A stretch of 64,000 nt of DNA from Ligula intestinalis (taxonomy: Eukaryota > Platyhelminthes > Cestoda > Diphyllobothriidea > Diphyllobothriidae), in assembly GCA_036362985.1 (NCBI GenBank), contig JAYGXS010000004.1:27353667-27417666 (forward strand). Direction: 5' to 3'. The translations under genes and the position numbers were made by a program. Positions 12,201 to 22,767 of this stretch are shown in pieces. The notes under the pieces are model-generated. The model had not been told where the DNA came from. It made no database searches and saw nothing but the letters and a program-made list of their open reading frames with translations. Numbering within the stretch: the stretch's first letter is position 1; every line of letters starts with the position of its first letter.

Positions 12201-13259
12201 TCGTTTCAACTTTTGGTGCACACAGCCTATTGTCTGTAAGTACAGTAACTATTCCACAAGTTCAGACTGAGGTGCTGTAACTGTGTGCAGTTGCCGACGA
12301 AGGTGCCAGGTTCCTCTTTCTGTTGGGCGGCCCAATAACCATAGCAGTAATGCTGGGCCGCGGTTGCTATTGAAGTCTTGTTCTGTAACTTGGCACAATA
12401 CTTACCAAGGTCAAGGCTGTCATGTATAAAAGTCTAATACAGTAATTCCATTGTGACATCTGTCCAGGACGGAACTATTTTTTTCTTTTCTAGTTTGCCC
12501 AGGTAAGCCTTCCCTTTGAAGCAGTTCTCTGCTGGCCTGATAACATATACATGCTATTGGTTCACCCGTTAGTCGTTGTGCCGCCCACTGAAGCGTGGAA
12601 GCACTATCATTACTAACGAGAGCATTTCTTCCAACAGGGTTTTTCTTGTTATTTTGGTTAACGTAATGGAGCGTAGTAGTTAGCGAAATGGACGAACTTT
12701 TAGTAATGCTGTTGGCTTTCGAGTGTTCTTTTTTCAACAAAGATTCCAATTTGACAGCCCAGAAACTTTCCAACTTTCTTCTTGTTCGTACTTACGAGTC
12801 CTTGACCCGTTGCGTTTTTGTTTTAAAACTTTGGGTTTCTTACCTAGTAAGCAGTAAAAGGGTGTATTACTCGAATTTCTAGTGTCAATTTTAGTTGGCG
12901 GGACGTGAAAAATATATCCCTGAAAATAGTCTGCGTTAGTTACAATAGGGGACATAGAGCCCCAAAAGACCTGGTACACTTCTTTCGTTTGCCATTCTAT
13001 ATTTATTTCCACCACCGAATAACGCCTTAATGCATCGACTTATGCCGTTGTTTGAGGGCAAAGACATTACTTGTTCAGGATTTACCTCATTTGGATAAAC
13101 CACTAGTAAACGCCTGTTTCTTTTTCAACCCGCCTTCTATCACATCGATTGTTTCTGCTATTTCAGCATCCGGCAACCGGAAAAAAACCTAAAAAGAAGT
13201 GGGGCAGTTTTCGTTTCCCGAACTTTAACAAAAAGAAGAAGTTCACCGCAGCCGTTTAA
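3037..13259 (+). CDS. ADD1: Adducin, C-terminal part, seven exons (gene span, 5' partial)
   Basis: Adducins cap actin filament barbed ends and recruit spectrin to the cortical membrane skeleton. The exons are 3037-3289, 5137-5213, 5548-5739, 7435-7509, 9815-9889, 11570-11634 and 13167-13259. The first encodes the conserved stretch after the aldolase-like head ([19 protein letters not shown]); the second has [13 protein letters not shown], resembling the KEKTRWLN neck segment; the last encodes a basic MARCKS-related tail ([11 protein letters not shown], followed by lysines) and a TAA stop. Junction phases agree at every step (2 nt, then five phase-1 joins, then phase 0), which supports the weaker middle exons. 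The tail between neck and MARCKS domain is short, Ser/Thr/Pro-rich and divergent. Head-domain exons are not seen in 1-3036 and are presumably upstream. Family identity is secure; paralogue assignment is not, because invertebrates usually have a single adducin. Confidence 0.8.
3290..5136 (+). other. Adducin intron
   Basis: It lies between the first two recognised exons. Short open frames near 4213-4926 occur on both strands without splice support or conserved motifs. Nothing else was recognised. Confidence 0.6.
5137..5213 (+). CDS. ADD1: Adducin exon, neck segment
   Basis: The acceptor is TTGTTTTCCTCAACAG and the donor is GTGAGA at 5214. It reads [20 protein letters not shown] then NTSAA and leaves one base (phase 1). 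[13 protein letters not shown] aligns with the K-E-K-T-R-W-L-N block of vertebrate adducins that follows the RTGY motif, which places this exon directly after 3037-3289. It is too short (77 nt) to stand out as an ORF. Confidence 0.75.
5548..5739 (+). CDS. ADD1: Probable adducin tail exon
   Basis: The acceptor is a tandem NAG site (GTAGTAG, 5544-5550), so the exon starts at 5548 or 5551, both in the needed phase 1. The donor is GTAAGT at 5740, a consensus match. The coding stretch is rich in Pro, Ser and Thr ([19 protein letters not shown], later [18 protein letters not shown]) and ends in phase 1. The open frame extends upstream through pyrimidine-rich intron DNA to 5298, but that part has no conserved feature. 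There is no direct homology beyond composition; the call rests on splice sites and phase. Confidence 0.55.
5740..7434 (+). other. Adducin intron with an ATCC microsatellite
   Basis: No coding sequence was recognised. A tetranucleotide run (CATC/ACCC type) lies at 7198-7229. Confidence 0.5.
7198..7229. repeat. (ATCC)n / (ACCC)n microsatellite
   Basis: About eight tetranucleotide units, with the second part drifting from ATCC to ACCC, followed by an ACAC run. Confidence 0.85.
7435..7509 (+). CDS. ADD1: Probable adducin tail exon, 75 nt
   Basis: The acceptor is GAGTATTTCAG at 7434 and the donor is GTAAGA at 7510. Read in phase 1 it encodes [20 protein letters not shown] then SNDS, hydrophilic like the neighbouring tail. 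The exon is symmetric (phase 1 to 1) and exactly 75 nt, the same length as the exon at 9815. If skipped, the frame is preserved, so it could be alternatively used. No motif of known function is visible. Confidence 0.5.
7510..9814 (+). other. Adducin intron with CT and GT/CA microsatellites
   Basis: No exon was recognised. It holds a (CT)n run at 8779-8806, a (GT)n run near 8949-8960 and a (CA)n run near 8989-9005. The open frames at 8524-8937 are created by the CT-rich composition. Confidence 0.5.
8779..8806. repeat. (CT)n microsatellite
   Basis: A dinucleotide CT run with one ACT interruption. Confidence 0.9.
9815..9889 (+). CDS. ADD1: Probable adducin tail exon, 75 nt
   Basis: The acceptor is TTTCTTACTATTCAG at 9814 and the donor is GTACGT at 9890. 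It encodes [20 protein letters not shown] then AHNK, with possible proline-directed and basophilic phosphorylation sites. It is symmetric phase 1 to 1 and the same length as the exon at 7435. Codon content is exon-like compared with the flanking intron. Confidence 0.6.
9890..11569 (+). other. Adducin intron
   Basis: No confident exon. A splice-bounded open stretch at 10919-10979 has the wrong end phase to be inserted between the flanking phase-1 exons. Confidence 0.5.
11570..11634 (+). CDS. ADD1: Adducin tail exon, acidic end
   Basis: The acceptor is CTTTCCTTGTAG at 11569. It reads [20 protein letters not shown] then E. The proposed donor GTTTCC at 11635 is weak, but it ends the exon in phase 0, exactly what the terminal exon at 13167 requires. 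Reading through instead gives a short alternative end (VSYHTFLKN, stop TAA at 11662-11664) lacking the basic tail. An acidic run before the basic MARCKS-like tail fits the adducin layout. Confidence 0.6.
11635..13166 (+). other. Adducin last intron with (GT)n repeat
   Basis: A (GT)n run lies at 11946-11973. Open frames on either side of it on both strands are simple-repeat artefacts. No exon was recognised. Confidence 0.55.
11946..11973. repeat. (GT)n microsatellite
   Basis: About 14 uninterrupted GT units. Confidence 0.95.
13167..13259 (+). CDS. ADD1: Adducin terminal exon, MARCKS-related domain and stop
   Basis: The acceptor is CTGCTATTTCAG at 13166. It encodes [15 protein letters not shown], then [15 protein letters not shown] and TAA. 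The alternating lysine clusters with aromatic residues and a central Ser-Phe match the C-terminal MARCKS-related domain of adducins, which binds calmodulin and phospholipid and carries the protein kinase C target serine. Downstream I could not fix a polyadenylation site. Confidence 0.8.
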   Translation, partial: HPATGKKPKKKWGSFRFPNFNKKKKFTAAV

Positions 13260-16200
13260 TGTACCCGCGTCCGCCAATACCTACCCGGGCGTGAAATTAC
13301 GCCCATTTGCGAAACGTAGCCCCCCGCCCAGTCCTCGGCACCTTCACTATCTTCTTTTCTGCACGTACGGACAACTCCCTCTAAACCTACATCGCCCTGC
13401 GTGGTTAGGTGCTTGTGGGGTTGATCACCCCCGTCCCCACCCATCGGTCTCTCCTCTCCCAAACAAACATGCAGACGTGGACAATCGTGTATACCCCGCC
13501 CCATGCCCTGCCCAGACGCCGTGCGTGTCTACGATTCTTCCGCTCGCGCCCTGTGCTGCTTTTTTCTTGCAACCAAACTGTCGTTTACACTGCTTTTCGT
13601 TTCTATTCCAAGTTTGCTGTCGCTTGTGATCAGTCGATCCAGAAGTTTCATCCGTTAACTTGATAAAGACGCGTGCGCGCTGACATTCCCGGAGTGTTTG
13701 CGCTGTAACTCGAATACCCCCCCCCTATGCCTGCGCTACTTAGCACCTTGTTCCTGCCGAATTGAAGATGTATATTTTTTTATCTACTGCCGCCTATTCT
13801 CTGTACTGGTGCACGAAACCCATCGCCGTGGGTGCGTGCTTTACGGCGTCCAGCCTTGAATAATTCCGTTCATCTCTGTCTGTGCGTGTTTCAGTCGCGA
13901 CAATTTACTGTTCTCTTTGTCCCCTTCGCGCTAAATTATTGTTTTTGGTGCCTTCGCGTCAAACATCGGAGATCGTTAGGTTTTGTTGCTTCGTGGTGTA
14001 CTCTCTGTTTTCAGTTCTTAAAACGCTTCGTAGAGCTTCTGACGCTCCTTTGCTACCCACCTTCACACGGCTTAAATTTGCACACCGAATTACTCTGCTA
14101 TCCCTGTACCTTTAATTCCACGCTTGTAAACAGGAGCATTGGATGCTATAATGTCAATCACTAGGCCTTGTATTTCATCAAGGAATCGCTTGCTGACATG
14201 ACTGCTGCTTTTCGCCAAGTCTGATGAGCTGATTTTCGGTCATTCGCCTACGTCGGTTCTCAAGCTGGCGCATTGCCTGACTTGTGCATTTTACACATTA
14301 CTGAAACCCCGTCCATCCGTGATTGCTGCTCCTTTTGCCAGTTTTGCCAACATCTTGCTCCTCAGAATGGAATACACAGATCAACAAGATCAATTTCCTC
14401 GCGCAGTCCTATCCGGCGATTGTAAACCCCTTGCCCTTCCTTTTCCCTGTTTCGCGTGATCCTGTGTACCCGCTTTTGGGTTTATTTTAATCCTCTTTAT
14501 TGTTTATTTATTATCTAATACTCCCTCTATGCCCTCTGTCTTCGACCCCCCCCCCCCCACCCCGAAGGTGCATACCTCACTCTACCCACTTGATTTGTGT
14601 CATCCTGTGGATCACGTTTATGTTAAGGGTTGAGTTCTGAGTATCCTGCTTGCTTTTATATTTCTTGTCTCTGCAGCTGAACCGTTTCCCTCACATCGTC
14701 TAAGATAGGCTGCTTTATTCAGTAGCAGACCTAGGCGGCAGTGTTGTCATTTTGCAATAGAGCGGAATGGAGTTAACTAGACGTCGCGTGCAGCGGCCGC
14801 CTGCAGATGCACCATACTTTCCAAATCGCATCTCACGTGGAACGGCCATCCGGTGTTAACTTACTGTGCGCAATTGATTGGAGGCGACTGGGTCTCCGTT
14901 GATTGTCTGTACTGCGTCGAGTGTCGGATGATTTCGGTCCCAACAAGACCCTTTTTGTTTAAGCAGCTATTTTTACGCAGAATATAATGTACTAGCGAGG
15001 CGGTCTGATAACTGGACGAAATTCGTAGCAGTTATAAGGTTCCCGCATCACAAATAACAAGCATAGGGAGTTCTGCCACATGAACGTTTGGTAATCAGAT
15101 TCTTTCCTGTGGTACATACTGGCAAGGAAGTACGTTGAAAGGCTATTTTGGAAATGAGGGACGACGTAAGTTATCGTTTGTTATAGGTTAAGATTGCTTG
15201 GGTCAAACACTGTTGCAAAAATCAACGCTCGTGTGAGTATGGAGGAGTGTGACTAATACCTGCGAAATAAATCCAGTCCTGTCTGTAGAGCCGGGACTTT
15301 TTGGGAGGTAACGTTCGAATTGACTGCTTGTCATGCCTTTTTGTCTGGAGTGTACGTTACCGCGAACTCAGACCAAACTAAAAACTGCATAACTTAGGAG
15401 ACACGTTTGTGGTATGGCTTGTGCTTTGTCAATTTCCGGTACTTCGACAGCGATCAGAGGAAATCAGGCTCTATTTTAGCCCATGGACCGCATATGGTCG
15501 CCCATCTAGTCGTGTTAGTAAAGGGTATGGAGTTGCATAGGGTTATGGCCTCAATTTAGTCAACTGTTCTTTAACATTATTGCGTTGTTGCTGCCTTATC
15601 TACACTAGACCACCCAGAAAATAAATTCATTCGGCTAGGTTATTCGTTAGTCGATGATTTATTCGAATTCGAGTTATCTATGTGATAAAACCTGAAGGCG
15701 TTTCTTCTTGTTCGGCTTGGTACTGTTTTTCCTATACATGAACGTTAATTATGTTACGTGCAAGAGACCCTTTTGCAGAAAGTACCTATCATGTCGTACC
15801 CAGTAGAGTTCACGATTTCAATCCACTCTACCACTTCAGTAATTGCGAAATCGTACTGCACGCAGGTTAATTTATTGTCTATTTACCCACTTCGAAGCTC
15901 TCCGTCCACGCCGATGTGAACATGTGATTTATGGTCCCTGGCCCGAGTAAACAGCGTTCCACTTCTTACAGTCCAAACGCGCATCTGGCAATGCAGTGCA
16001 CACCACAGAACTTTCGTTTTGTAGCTGGATGTGTGTTTACCTGAATGTCGGCCGTGTGACATGGTCTGCTGGGACTAGTGAAAATGCAAATTAGGTTCCC
16101 ACTCGCCGCCCTCAGGTCTGCCAGATTCACCACTTAGAAAGCGGCCTGTGTCCTAGAGACTAAGCGTGGCACGTGTTATCGCGTAATCGCCGACTGACTT

Positions 16201-16930
16201 ACAATATATGACCGCCTCAAGATGGCTATTTTGTCAGCTCGGGCCCTGGATAGTGCCAAAAAGCAGTTTACGGTCAGTACGAGTTCGCCTGGCCAAGCCA
16301 CCTGTTCTGTCCCTCCTAGACTAGTGCAGCAGCTTGACATTTCACGTGACAAGCAGTATGACCGTCTGTTCTAGGACATACACGAGGTAAGGGATCTTCG
16401 GGACAGAAGCCTGGGTGTGACGAATATTTTCCGCGGAAAAAAATTAAGAAAATTCCGTCCCACGCCAGGGCGCATGGAATCAGCCAATTTATCATCGATT
16501 CAACCCATTAATAAGCCAATTTCGAAGCTAGGGAGACAAGTTCCCTCCAACTACTCAAAGGGATAGAGAGAGCGGGGTTTGCGATACCGAAAGATGTAAA
16601 CAGCAATGCCATCGTGAAAAAAGGCCACCTGACGCGGGTAAAGTCGCGTAAGTTGGGAGTCAGTACGATTGCGAGAGGGGAGTTTCCTTTTGATGTCCTG
16701 TTCTGCTTCCCAACGTAGACTGAAACTCTATCGAATTGTACCGAGCAAAGGCCGCACTTTTCATAGTTGCAGTGGCAGTTTGGTAAGGTAAGGTATCGTC
16801 AGAAGCGTTTTCTGGTCTGGGAGAGACATCGTATTCTGTACCTTTCGCCGAAATCGGCGTTTTTATTTATCTCGGAAACGAAGTTTGCAGAAAGTTATTT
16901 GTCATATGTTGAGTTAAACTCCATGCACGC
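13260..16930. other. Adducin 3' UTR and intergenic DNA
   Basis: The part just after the TAA at 13257 is pyrimidine-rich and is probably 3' UTR; its end was not located. A homopolymer C tract lies at 14546-14558. No protein-coding similarity was seen. Confidence 0.4.
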
Positions 16931-16959
16931 GCCAGGAGAACCTGCGGCAGTCTATTCCT

Positions 16960-17130
16960 ACGAGTGTGGTAGATACTGCGCAAGTCCACCATCTGTATGA
17001 ACTAAACGACACGCAAGTCCACCATCTCTATGAGCTAAACGACACGCAATTCACCGACTCTGCCCCACCATGCTGCTCGGCACGTGAGGGACCCCAATTT
17101 TGCAGATTCCGGGAAGAGCATATCAACTTT
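16960..17130 (+). repeat. Repeat with 33-bp tandem units, copy 1
   Basis: The unit beginning CACGCAAGTCCACCATCT and ending AACGA repeats here (about 2.5 units from 16978). It is followed by a stretch (GTGAGGGACCC...) that recurs near 19088. A diverged copy of the whole block is at 19005-19140. The two copies bracket the RT remnant at 17.8-18.7 kb. Confidence 0.65.
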
Positions 17131-17382
17131 CCTGTGTGCCAAAGAGGCTCTGGTCGTCCACAACTGTTGACATAGATTGGCACCACTTGAACTGGGGTCT
17201 CAACTGAGTGACTTCTCAGTGAGATTCTCTTCCCTATCCCTGGCTCACTTCCTACCTACTACGTGCTGTCGTTAAATAAAGCCTCTACTCAACTCCGTTA
17301 TTCCAATTTCGCATTTTGGAAGTTAATAAACTTGAGAATACGACCTGATCGCTGGGACAGGCGAATAAAAGTATTTTCCCGG

Positions 17383-17460
17383 CGATCGAGTCGTCTTCTA
17401 CTTCTCAATTACTCCCTCGGACTCGCATGTTTGCTTGTATTGATGACAAACTTATCCACG
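17383..17460 (+). repeat. Dispersed repeat shared with 24683-24750
   Basis: The segment starting CGATCGAGTCGTCTTCT and running into TCAATTA, CGCATGTTTGCTTG and TTGATGACAA is matched at 24683-24750 with few differences. It is part of an unidentified interspersed element. Confidence 0.6.
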
Positions 17461-17796
17461 TTCAAGGTCGACATTGAGGAGATTTCCCGGATCAAAATTC
17501 GGAGAAGCAGAGTTACTGAGTCGATCTTTACTGCAGCAGGGCAGCCTGCATTCAGCTCACACGGTGATGTTGGCAATGTCCAACAGAACCCAGCGTCTGT
17601 AGGCGATGCTGTTAGCCACGACGCGAAATACCTGTGAGCACTATTGACAATCAGTGATGAGCTGAATAGCGCTCAGTCTGACGATATCATCAAGAGGTGC
17701 GGGCACGCAGCCGGCATGCGACCTCCACTTGGAGGCTAGGGATGCCGCAGTAAAGAAAACATGCCCGACTGTTCTGTGATAAACATAGACGAATAT

Positions 17797-18720
17797 TACG
17801 GCGGGAAGATCTTTGTTGGATTTAAGGAACACCTAGAACAGGGGCCTCTTCTGGAAGACCAATGCGATTGCCAACCACCATGTGGAAAATTCGCCACGAA
17901 CTTCGCCAACCGTCAACTGCAATTGTAGTGCCAAGAGATGCGGACCTCTCCCCCCCCCCTCTAAAATGTATTTTTGGACCTCCGTGGCCTTGGACGTGGT
18001 TAATCAGAATGTGTTCTGGAAATTAATTTATCCTGGGCGATTCAGGAATCTAATGTGTCAGCTCCACGATGGGATAATGGCGCGCGTCATGGTCAATAGG
18101 AAAATCTTCGAACCGGTTTCTGCTATTGTTTTCTGCTTGTGTATGTGATGTAGAATCCGCGACGGATGCAGAAACGTCAGGCAAATAACACTGTTGTCCC
18201 AGTGACCGAATATTCTTCTTTTTCTCAATCTTCGAATCATTCGCAATGACTAACTCTCTGCAACAGAGCTGCGTACGCACTCCAGTTCCCTTCAATCCCA
18301 TGTTGTTGACCACGCTGGTGGATGTCTACCGTGATGAGTGCCCTATGGTCCACAAAATCTACTGGACAGATGACAGTCATTTTAATAGCCGGCGCGTGCA
18401 GGCCCCAACGCAACTACCAAGCAGTCAACATCGCGACGGAATTTGGATATACAAAAAAGTCTAAACCTCTTTCCCGCCACCTATACCGACTCCGGACTGA
18501 CAATCAACACGGTGGCCATGCGCAATGCGCCAGCAAACGCAAGGCCGTCAACAGTTTTACCTATTTAGGTAGCGCATTCTGATCCCACACCAAAATCGGC
18601 GACGAGGTTGTGGACCAGAGGTCTGAAGCCAAGCAAATCTTCGGTGTGGAATCGCTACGATCTTTATCTGAACACCAAACTAAAGGTGTACAGGGTCACT
18701 ACCACCAAGTACACAACGTT
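17797..18720 (+). pseudogene. RTE-like non-LTR retrotransposon reverse transcriptase remnant
   Basis: Broken frames in one direction match consecutive parts of a flatworm-type reverse transcriptase: GKIF...EHLEQGPLLEDQC and RQLQL-stop-CQEMRT at 17.80-17.95 kb; DVVNQNVFWKL then CQLHDGIMARV at about 18.0-18.1 kb; LVDVYRDECPMV then NSRRVQAPTQL at about 18.3-18.4 kb; FTYLGSAF then IGDEVVDQRS at about 18.55-18.62 kb. Stops, frameshifts and deletions are present, including the region where the catalytic FADD box would be, so it is inactive. A roughly 110-bp sequence is inserted near 18130-18240. Family naming is by pattern; only the RT part is recognised. Confidence 0.75.
18130..18245 (+). mobile_element. 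Short hammerhead-core-like repeat inserted in the RT remnant
   Basis: RT homology breaks at EPVSAI (about 18130) and resumes at TNSLQQSCV (about 18249). The intervening DNA contains GAATCCGCGACGGATGCAG then AAACGTCAGGCAAATAA. Related copies are near 36071-36130, 27003-27056 (minus) and 55240-55320. It is a short dispersed non-coding element. Confidence 0.65.
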
Positions 18721-19004
18721 ATGAGCTTGCATCTATTAATATGCACTAAAACAGGGACTTGGTGGATTGCCAACTGGCGGAAGAACTCAGTCTGCCTACT
18801 GTGTTTTCGCTTGGAGTGGTTGACTGCAAGTAAGACTGCAATGGCTCCTTTATTTTTTCTCTATGTTATTCGTACTCAGTAGAATCCAAGCCCGTGTAGT
18901 GGTACTCTCAGGTGCAGATTATCGCCCTGTTAGTCACCTGCGCCCACTCTTGCTTCCGGTCTTCCTGACTTGGTCATGAGATCGGGTCCATGCAAGAGAA
19001 GAGA

Positions 19005-19140
19005 AGCAGTGAGTGCGGTAGGTGCTGTGCAAGTCCATCACCTCTACAAAGTAAACTACACGCAGGTCACCGGCCCTGTCCCACCATACCGTTTGACACA
19101 TGAGGGACCCACTGTTCGAACTGTCGGAATACAGGCTCTG
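19005..19140 (+). repeat. Repeat, copy 2 of the 16960-17130 block
   Basis: It shares GCAAGTCCA..ACCTCTA and the ACATGAGGGACCC block with 16960-17130 in the same orientation, at clearly lower than full identity. Confidence 0.6.
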
Positions 19141-19331
19141 TCGACACAACACGTATACTCCTATAACTCTACTCGCGTCCGCCCGCCACTCATACGGTTC
19201 TGCCTCTACTGACATTCATTTCCTCAAAGTCGGGCAATAGGGGGTTTGAGTCTATTCATAACTTTGGCTACTACGGCGGATATAAAACCAAAACCATATG
19301 ACCATTGTCAGTAGCATTTCGCTGTGTACTA

Positions 19332-19743
19332 CAGTGGTCGCCGGTTATTAAGCCCATGGTTAATAGGCCCAGCCGCGTATTGAGCCCAAGTCAGCTTGGG
19401 ACGGAATTTTACATAGCAAAATCCGCCGTCTAATAAGCCCAGTCACCGACTACAAAGCCCAGTTTGCCAACAGGATAGAGTGAAATTCTCACCTCTCTGC
19501 GTGTGCAACTGGTTACGTATCGCAAATCATTTTTGTTTTTGTTATCACGTAAAATACAGACAAACAGCATTATTTTCTTGTACATAACCAAAGTCTACAC
19601 ATAAGACGCATAATACAGTGCATGTGTAGTGCCTATACTGTGTTTGCTAATCAAGAACTAGGACTCTCCGGTTAGCGCGCCCGCCGTTTATTAAGCCCAA
19701 TTTGGTCTGGGCCCGAGGTGGGCTTAATAACCGGCGACTACTG
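19332..19743. mobile_element. 412-bp MITE with pogo/Tigger-like TIRs and TA target duplication
   Basis: The left end is CAGTGGTCGCCGGTTATTAA and the right end reverse-complements to CAGTAGTCGCCGGTTATTAA; the match continues through AGCCCA. The element is bounded by TA on both sides (19330-19331 and 19744-19745). The CAGT ends plus TA duplication are typical of the Tc1/mariner/pogo superfamily. There is no coding capacity. The internal motif TTAATAGGCCCAGCCG and several TAAGCCC blocks are sub-repeats of the ends. Confidence 0.85.
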
Positions 19744-19745
19744 TA

Positions 19746-22473
19746 TCTCATGAAGTGCTCCCATAAATTCTGAAATACCTTGCGAATTGGGTTGATGACT
19801 AAGGTTCGGTTGTAACATTAGTCATGCTACGACATTATCCCAAGTTATTTCAGTCGCGTTAGGATTCCAGCTTTTGAATGATCTTTTCGCCGGTTGCCTA
19901 CAAAAATTCCACTATGTAAAAACGACTTATCAATTAGAATACATTTTCAAATAACTTTGCAATGCCCTAATAAATAAAAATGTATTTTCTGAAAAATTTG
20001 GACTGAAATATAATTTGGTGAACCCGTGTAGTGTTAGATTACGTCTTCTTCAAGTTCTCTATTTGGAAGAAGTGTATACTTCGGTTTTAGAAGTTTTCAA
20101 TTATGAGATTTGTTAAGGTCTTGCACTGTGCATTCATAAAGCTGTCGTATCTGTAAATCTACTAATTCTGCTTGGTAAGCATACACCACAGCCCATATTC
20201 GCTGTATGACTTTAAGCACCCTATATGACGGCTCCTTAGAAGCATTGAAAAACATCTGATTTTCCTGACTCTAAAACTCTTCAGCTTGCACGTCTAACAG
20301 CAAGTTGGGTTCAAACTTATTTGGGAATTACACAATTTCTTCAAAACAGATGGGTTCATTTAGATTAGGTACACAACTTGAAGAAAACTTAATCTGCTGC
20401 CGAATGAGTTTCAGGCGAAATGTGCTTGTTCATGCTTACTGCAGAATAGATTTTAGTTTTTGGGATAATCTTGATTCACGGGAAGGATGCATATTACCTA
20501 AAAAGTCCTTTTGACCAAGTGGGTTTCAGACAGAGAATCGGGAAGAAGCTCGCTTAAAAACCTGACTGAAATATCTGAAGATTTTGCTGCAGGACAGTTG
20601 TAGTTACTATAACCGGAAACACATTTCAGAATTTTGGTTAATATTTCTGGAACTACTTCATCCACAGTATATACCAGCTATGGGCAAAATTTATTTTTAA
20701 AAATAAAAATAATATTGGAACTTAGATGTGAAGGGCACCGTTATTAGTAATAGCTTATAATAAACCTCTCCCGGTGAACGTTCCTCTTTCTTCTGATCTA
20801 CCACCCGGAAATCAAATTTTCAGCACTTTGAACTGAATACGTTTATCGCGCTTTCAGTTAGTTGCTACGCCTAATCAAATTAACTATAATGAATCTTCGC
20901 CATTATATCTAAATAGTTTGTACAATTTCGGTTATGGAAATAGTTGACATTGTTTATAATAAACCTGCTTTGCAATTTTTCAACTATGTGATTTTTTGAT
21001 TTTTTAAGAGATCAGTGGAAACTGAAGAGTGCTTTGAGGACAAATTTGGCCCTCGAGTAGTGCAGGAGACTGGCGATTAACGCTATAGGACCATGGGGAA
21101 CTTAATAATTCCTTTGCGACAGGGTGAGTCAGGAGAGAACTGACCAAACAACTTTCGTCTAGTTAGCCTCAGTTGCATTAAAAACTCTGACCGTGAAATA
21201 CGCCACACAACTCTGCATAATTATGTCTGCGGGAAATGGTGCGTACTCAGGTGACCTGACCTCACATAAATGTGTTGACCTTACCCAAAGTGGATATATT
21301 AGCCTGCTTACCAGGATTAATAGTCGTTTGTCCCTTGCAGTGACATAACTGTGCCCTGGGCATTGCAGATAAGCTGCCGAATTATATTCTGATAACTATG
21401 TACTTCCTACAGGGCTGTTGCGTAAGTTCGTGCGCATTTTTAGCGGAGGGTTTATCCCTCATGTTCGGAGAAGTCAAAAATGGTAAGAGTTTCCCCCTTT
21501 TTTACAGTGACTTTACCCATGAAAGGATAAAATACGCGGACATTTGACGTCAAAATATCTAATTAAATCTTTTTTTCAAGAAGTAACTTTTTAACTTGAT
21601 TTTAGACATATTAAGTTGCGACTTGTTCTGGACGTTCATTTTCTGGAAAATGGGTTGAAAACTTTGGGTGAGTGTACAAACAAGTCTTCAACAGGCAGCT
21701 TTATTAGAAATTATGTCCAAAAACTCACTACTTTGGTAAATGCCTTTACAAAATATATTATTTTGAAGGTTTGGTAAACACGTAGAACAGAATCCATATT
21801 TATGGACAATCAACTGAAAACGCTGAAAAACATAGAGTGCTCACCATTATTTCAAGAAATGCTTGAACCACGTCGTAATTGAACATCCGAAAGAATGACG
21901 GAGGTACTTTTCTCTTAATGGGACGAAGAAACCTTGACTAAGCCGTGTCACGAACCTTCCGAGCATCGTAAGTTCGCAGATTATTCTAAAACAAGCCGGT
22001 CTTGCACAGGGAGGGTAAGGATAGGTTGCCAGCTCAGATTGTGGGAGCCGGCCTTGCTGACTCACACTGGCTTTGTTGCCAAAAGCCGCGCAGGTTCAGT
22101 GTCTACAGGCGCCGGCTAAACTCCTACGCACTGTGTTTGCCAACCACTACGAGAGGCCCCGCGATATCCTACTTGCCCTATGCCCCCTCCGTTTATCGCG
22201 GCTCCATGTGCACGTCAGCTCCAGCCAACAGATGCATGCATGCTCATCTGGCTGGGGTACACGGCCCAGCAGTTTCGGCTCCACAGCACCGAACACATAA
22301 TTCCGCGTACTGACTCGGCGTGCATAACTCAGCCTTTGTACTGTCTATTTTCTGGCAGTAAACTTCTGTCCACAAACACCGTCTTGCTTGACTCGTGATT
22401 TGGAGGGGGGCTTCTGTTTTTCGGCCTCACAACTTGTGACAAGATCATCTCCATATATATTTACCAACTTATT
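19746..22473. other. AT-rich intergenic DNA
   Basis: No recognisable gene. GC content rises after about 21900, where the open frames at 21934-22398 probably belong to the 5' part of the degraded Penelope-like element, but no motif was identified in them. Confidence 0.4.
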
Positions 22474-22767
22474 TGCTCCTATGGAGCAGGTTATACTGGT
22501 CGCACAAGTCGACACTTATCCAACAGAATAAGGGAACAGCTTCCGGCGTGCCTGAGAAATTGTGAAGTCGGGAGCATAAACAGTGCCATTCTTGCCCACA
22601 TTGTTGATTCCGCACATAATGTGGACCCCAACAAAGCCTTCCGGGTGATTTATACGGTCGCATCAGCCTATTCAAATTCTCCGGATCAGTGCCTGCTAGG
22701 AACAGCAGAAACCCCCGCTATCAGGTTGAGGGAGCCGGTCTTGTGTGAACTAAAGCACCTCCTATAG
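22474..22767 (+). pseudogene. Penelope-like element GIY-YIG endonuclease domain (fragment)
   Basis: The frame reads CSYGAGYTGRTSRHLSNRIR, then PACLRN, SAILAHIVDSAHNVD, KAFRVIYTV and ends RLREPVLCELKHLL with TAG at 22765. The pattern C.....Y.GRT.R.L..RI.EH..A.L, then H..D..H.VD, AF.VI.., I.L..P.LC..K is that of GIY-YIG endonuclease domains at the C-terminus of Penelope-like retroelements. GIY is altered (GAGYTG). The reverse transcriptase part is not recognised upstream. A homopolymer C run at 22826-22838 follows. Confidence 0.75.

Noticed and set aside
14223..14260. Another hammerhead-like core (CTGATGA)
   Set aside because: No GAAA box or hairpin follows; the same holds for CTGATGA near 1687, 35992 and 60411.
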